Part shown: positions 63,562 to 64,000 of the stretch, in pieces
Position numbering within the stretch: the first letter of the stretch is position 1
How the letters are laid out: every line of letters starts with the position of its first letter
DNA from: Streptomyces sp. PTY087I2
GTDB taxonomy: Bacteria; Actinomycetota; Actinomycetes; Streptomycetales; Streptomycetaceae
Direction: 5' to 3'
DNA: 64,000 bases
NCBI RefSeq assembly: GCF_001687325.1
Contig: NZ_LZRD01000009.1
Span: 124,001-188,000 of the forward strand
Translations under genes and position numbers: made by a program
Notes under the pieces: model-generated
Database searches by the model: none
What the model was told of the DNA's origin: nothing
Seen by the model: only the letters and a program-made list of their open reading frames with translations

Positions 63562-64000
63562 CTACTTCCGCAGCTCGATGACGGTCTTGCCGATACGGAT
63601 CGGCGCGCCCAGCGGAACTGGTGTCGGGGTGGTGAGCCGGGTCCGTTCCAGATACGTGCCGTTGGTGGACCCGAGATCCTCGACGATCCACTGGCCGTCA
63701 CGGTCCGGGTAGATCCTGGCATGCCTGCTGGACGCGTAGTCGTCGTCCAGCACGATCGTTGAATCGTGGGCCCGGCCCAGGGTGATGGTCTGGCCCTGGA
63801 GCGCGACCGTGGTGCCCGTGAGCGTGCCTTCGGACACGACCAGCTTTGTGGGCGCCCCGCGGCGCTGCCGGCCGGACTGCTGACGCTGCTGGGGCGGCGC
63901 CGCTGGTTGTTGTTGGCGGCCCTGCTGGGGGCGCGGGTCGGCGGCAGTGCGGCGTGAGCCGCGCTGCGTGACGCGCGTTCCGAACAGGTCGCTGCGGATG
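63562..64000 (-). CDS. FHA-domain protein FhaB (5' end outside window)
   Basis: The last 146 codons of a phosphothreonine-binding protein. After a Gln/Arg-rich linker, the FHA domain (~90 aa) shows ITLGRAHDSTIVLDDDYASSRHARIYPD and the GSTNGTYLER strand with the phosphopeptide-binding Arg, Ser-Arg-His and Asn. FhaB is a partner and substrate of PknB/PstP in cell-wall control. The N-terminal membrane segment expected for this family is cut off by the window end. Confidence 0.93.
   Translation of the reverse strand, partial: IRSDLFGTRVTQRGSRRTAADPRPQQGRQQQPAAPPQQRQQSGRQRRGAPTKLVVSEGTLTGTTVALQGQTITLGRAHDSTIVLDDDYASSRHARIYPDRDGQWIVEDLGSTNGTYLERTRLTTPTPVPLGAPIRIGKTVIELRK

Overview
The window is high-GC actinobacterial DNA, almost certainly a Streptomyces chromosome next to its origin of replication. 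The evidence is gene content and order: the end of a DnaA-box-rich oriC, then dnaN, gnd, recF, a DUF721 (DciA-like) gene, gyrB, gyrA, a DUF3566 gene and tRNA-Ile(GAT). The far end carries the equally typical block of cyclophilin, rhomboid protease, crgA, DUF881, class E sortases, pabA-like gene, pknB, pbpA, ftsW/rodA, PP2C phosphatase and FHA-domain genes.

Layout: 1-10.3 kb is the replication/topoisomerase block. 10.4-16.3 kb runs from tRNA-Ile to tRNA-Ala(TGC) and holds a lipoprotein, a small secreted protein, a 44-aa DLW-39 gene, what looks like the tail of a decayed gene, a membrane-anchored secreted protein, a Ser/Thr kinase and a helix-turn-helix gene. 16.4-47.8 kb is a biosynthetic gene cluster placed inside the core region between tRNA-Ala and a terD-like gene. 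48.2-64.0 kb is the conserved cell-division/cell-wall block.

The cluster has a complete type II polyketide core: KS-alpha, KS-beta, ACP, ActVII-like aromatase/cyclase, ActIV-like metallo-hydrolase cyclase, ActIII-like ketoreductase, a second SDR and a phosphopantetheinyl transferase. The KS-beta carries the act-type F/T/F gate, predicting a C16 octaketide. Tailoring genes are an ActVB-like flavin reductase, an ActVA-ORF5-like monooxygenase and an LLM-class oxidoreductase. A deoxysugar set (RmlA, RmlB, 2,3-dehydratase, 3-ketoreductase, PMP/[2Fe-2S] 3-dehydratase, 3,5-epimerase, 4-ketoreductase) plus one clear and one possible glycosyltransferase predicts a 2,3,6-trideoxyhexose such as rhodinose or amicetose. 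A DHA2 exporter, a SoxR sensor and a DsbA-like protein fit a redox-active quinone glycoside. Next to this lies an apparent RiPP unit: a 56-aa peptide gene followed by a fused RRE/E1-like/YcaO cyclodehydratase, then a two-component system and a SARP activator.

Regulation is unusually readable. Seven intergenic regions in the cluster carry heptamers spaced 11 (or 22) bp apart, ending 8 bp before a -10-like hexamer, as expected of SARP targets. Two near-identical 18-bp SoxR boxes lie upstream of dsbA-soxR and the exporter gene. A perfect 14-bp parS site lies inside the cluster, and a DnaA-box cluster lies in a convergent intergenic region near 51.6 kb.
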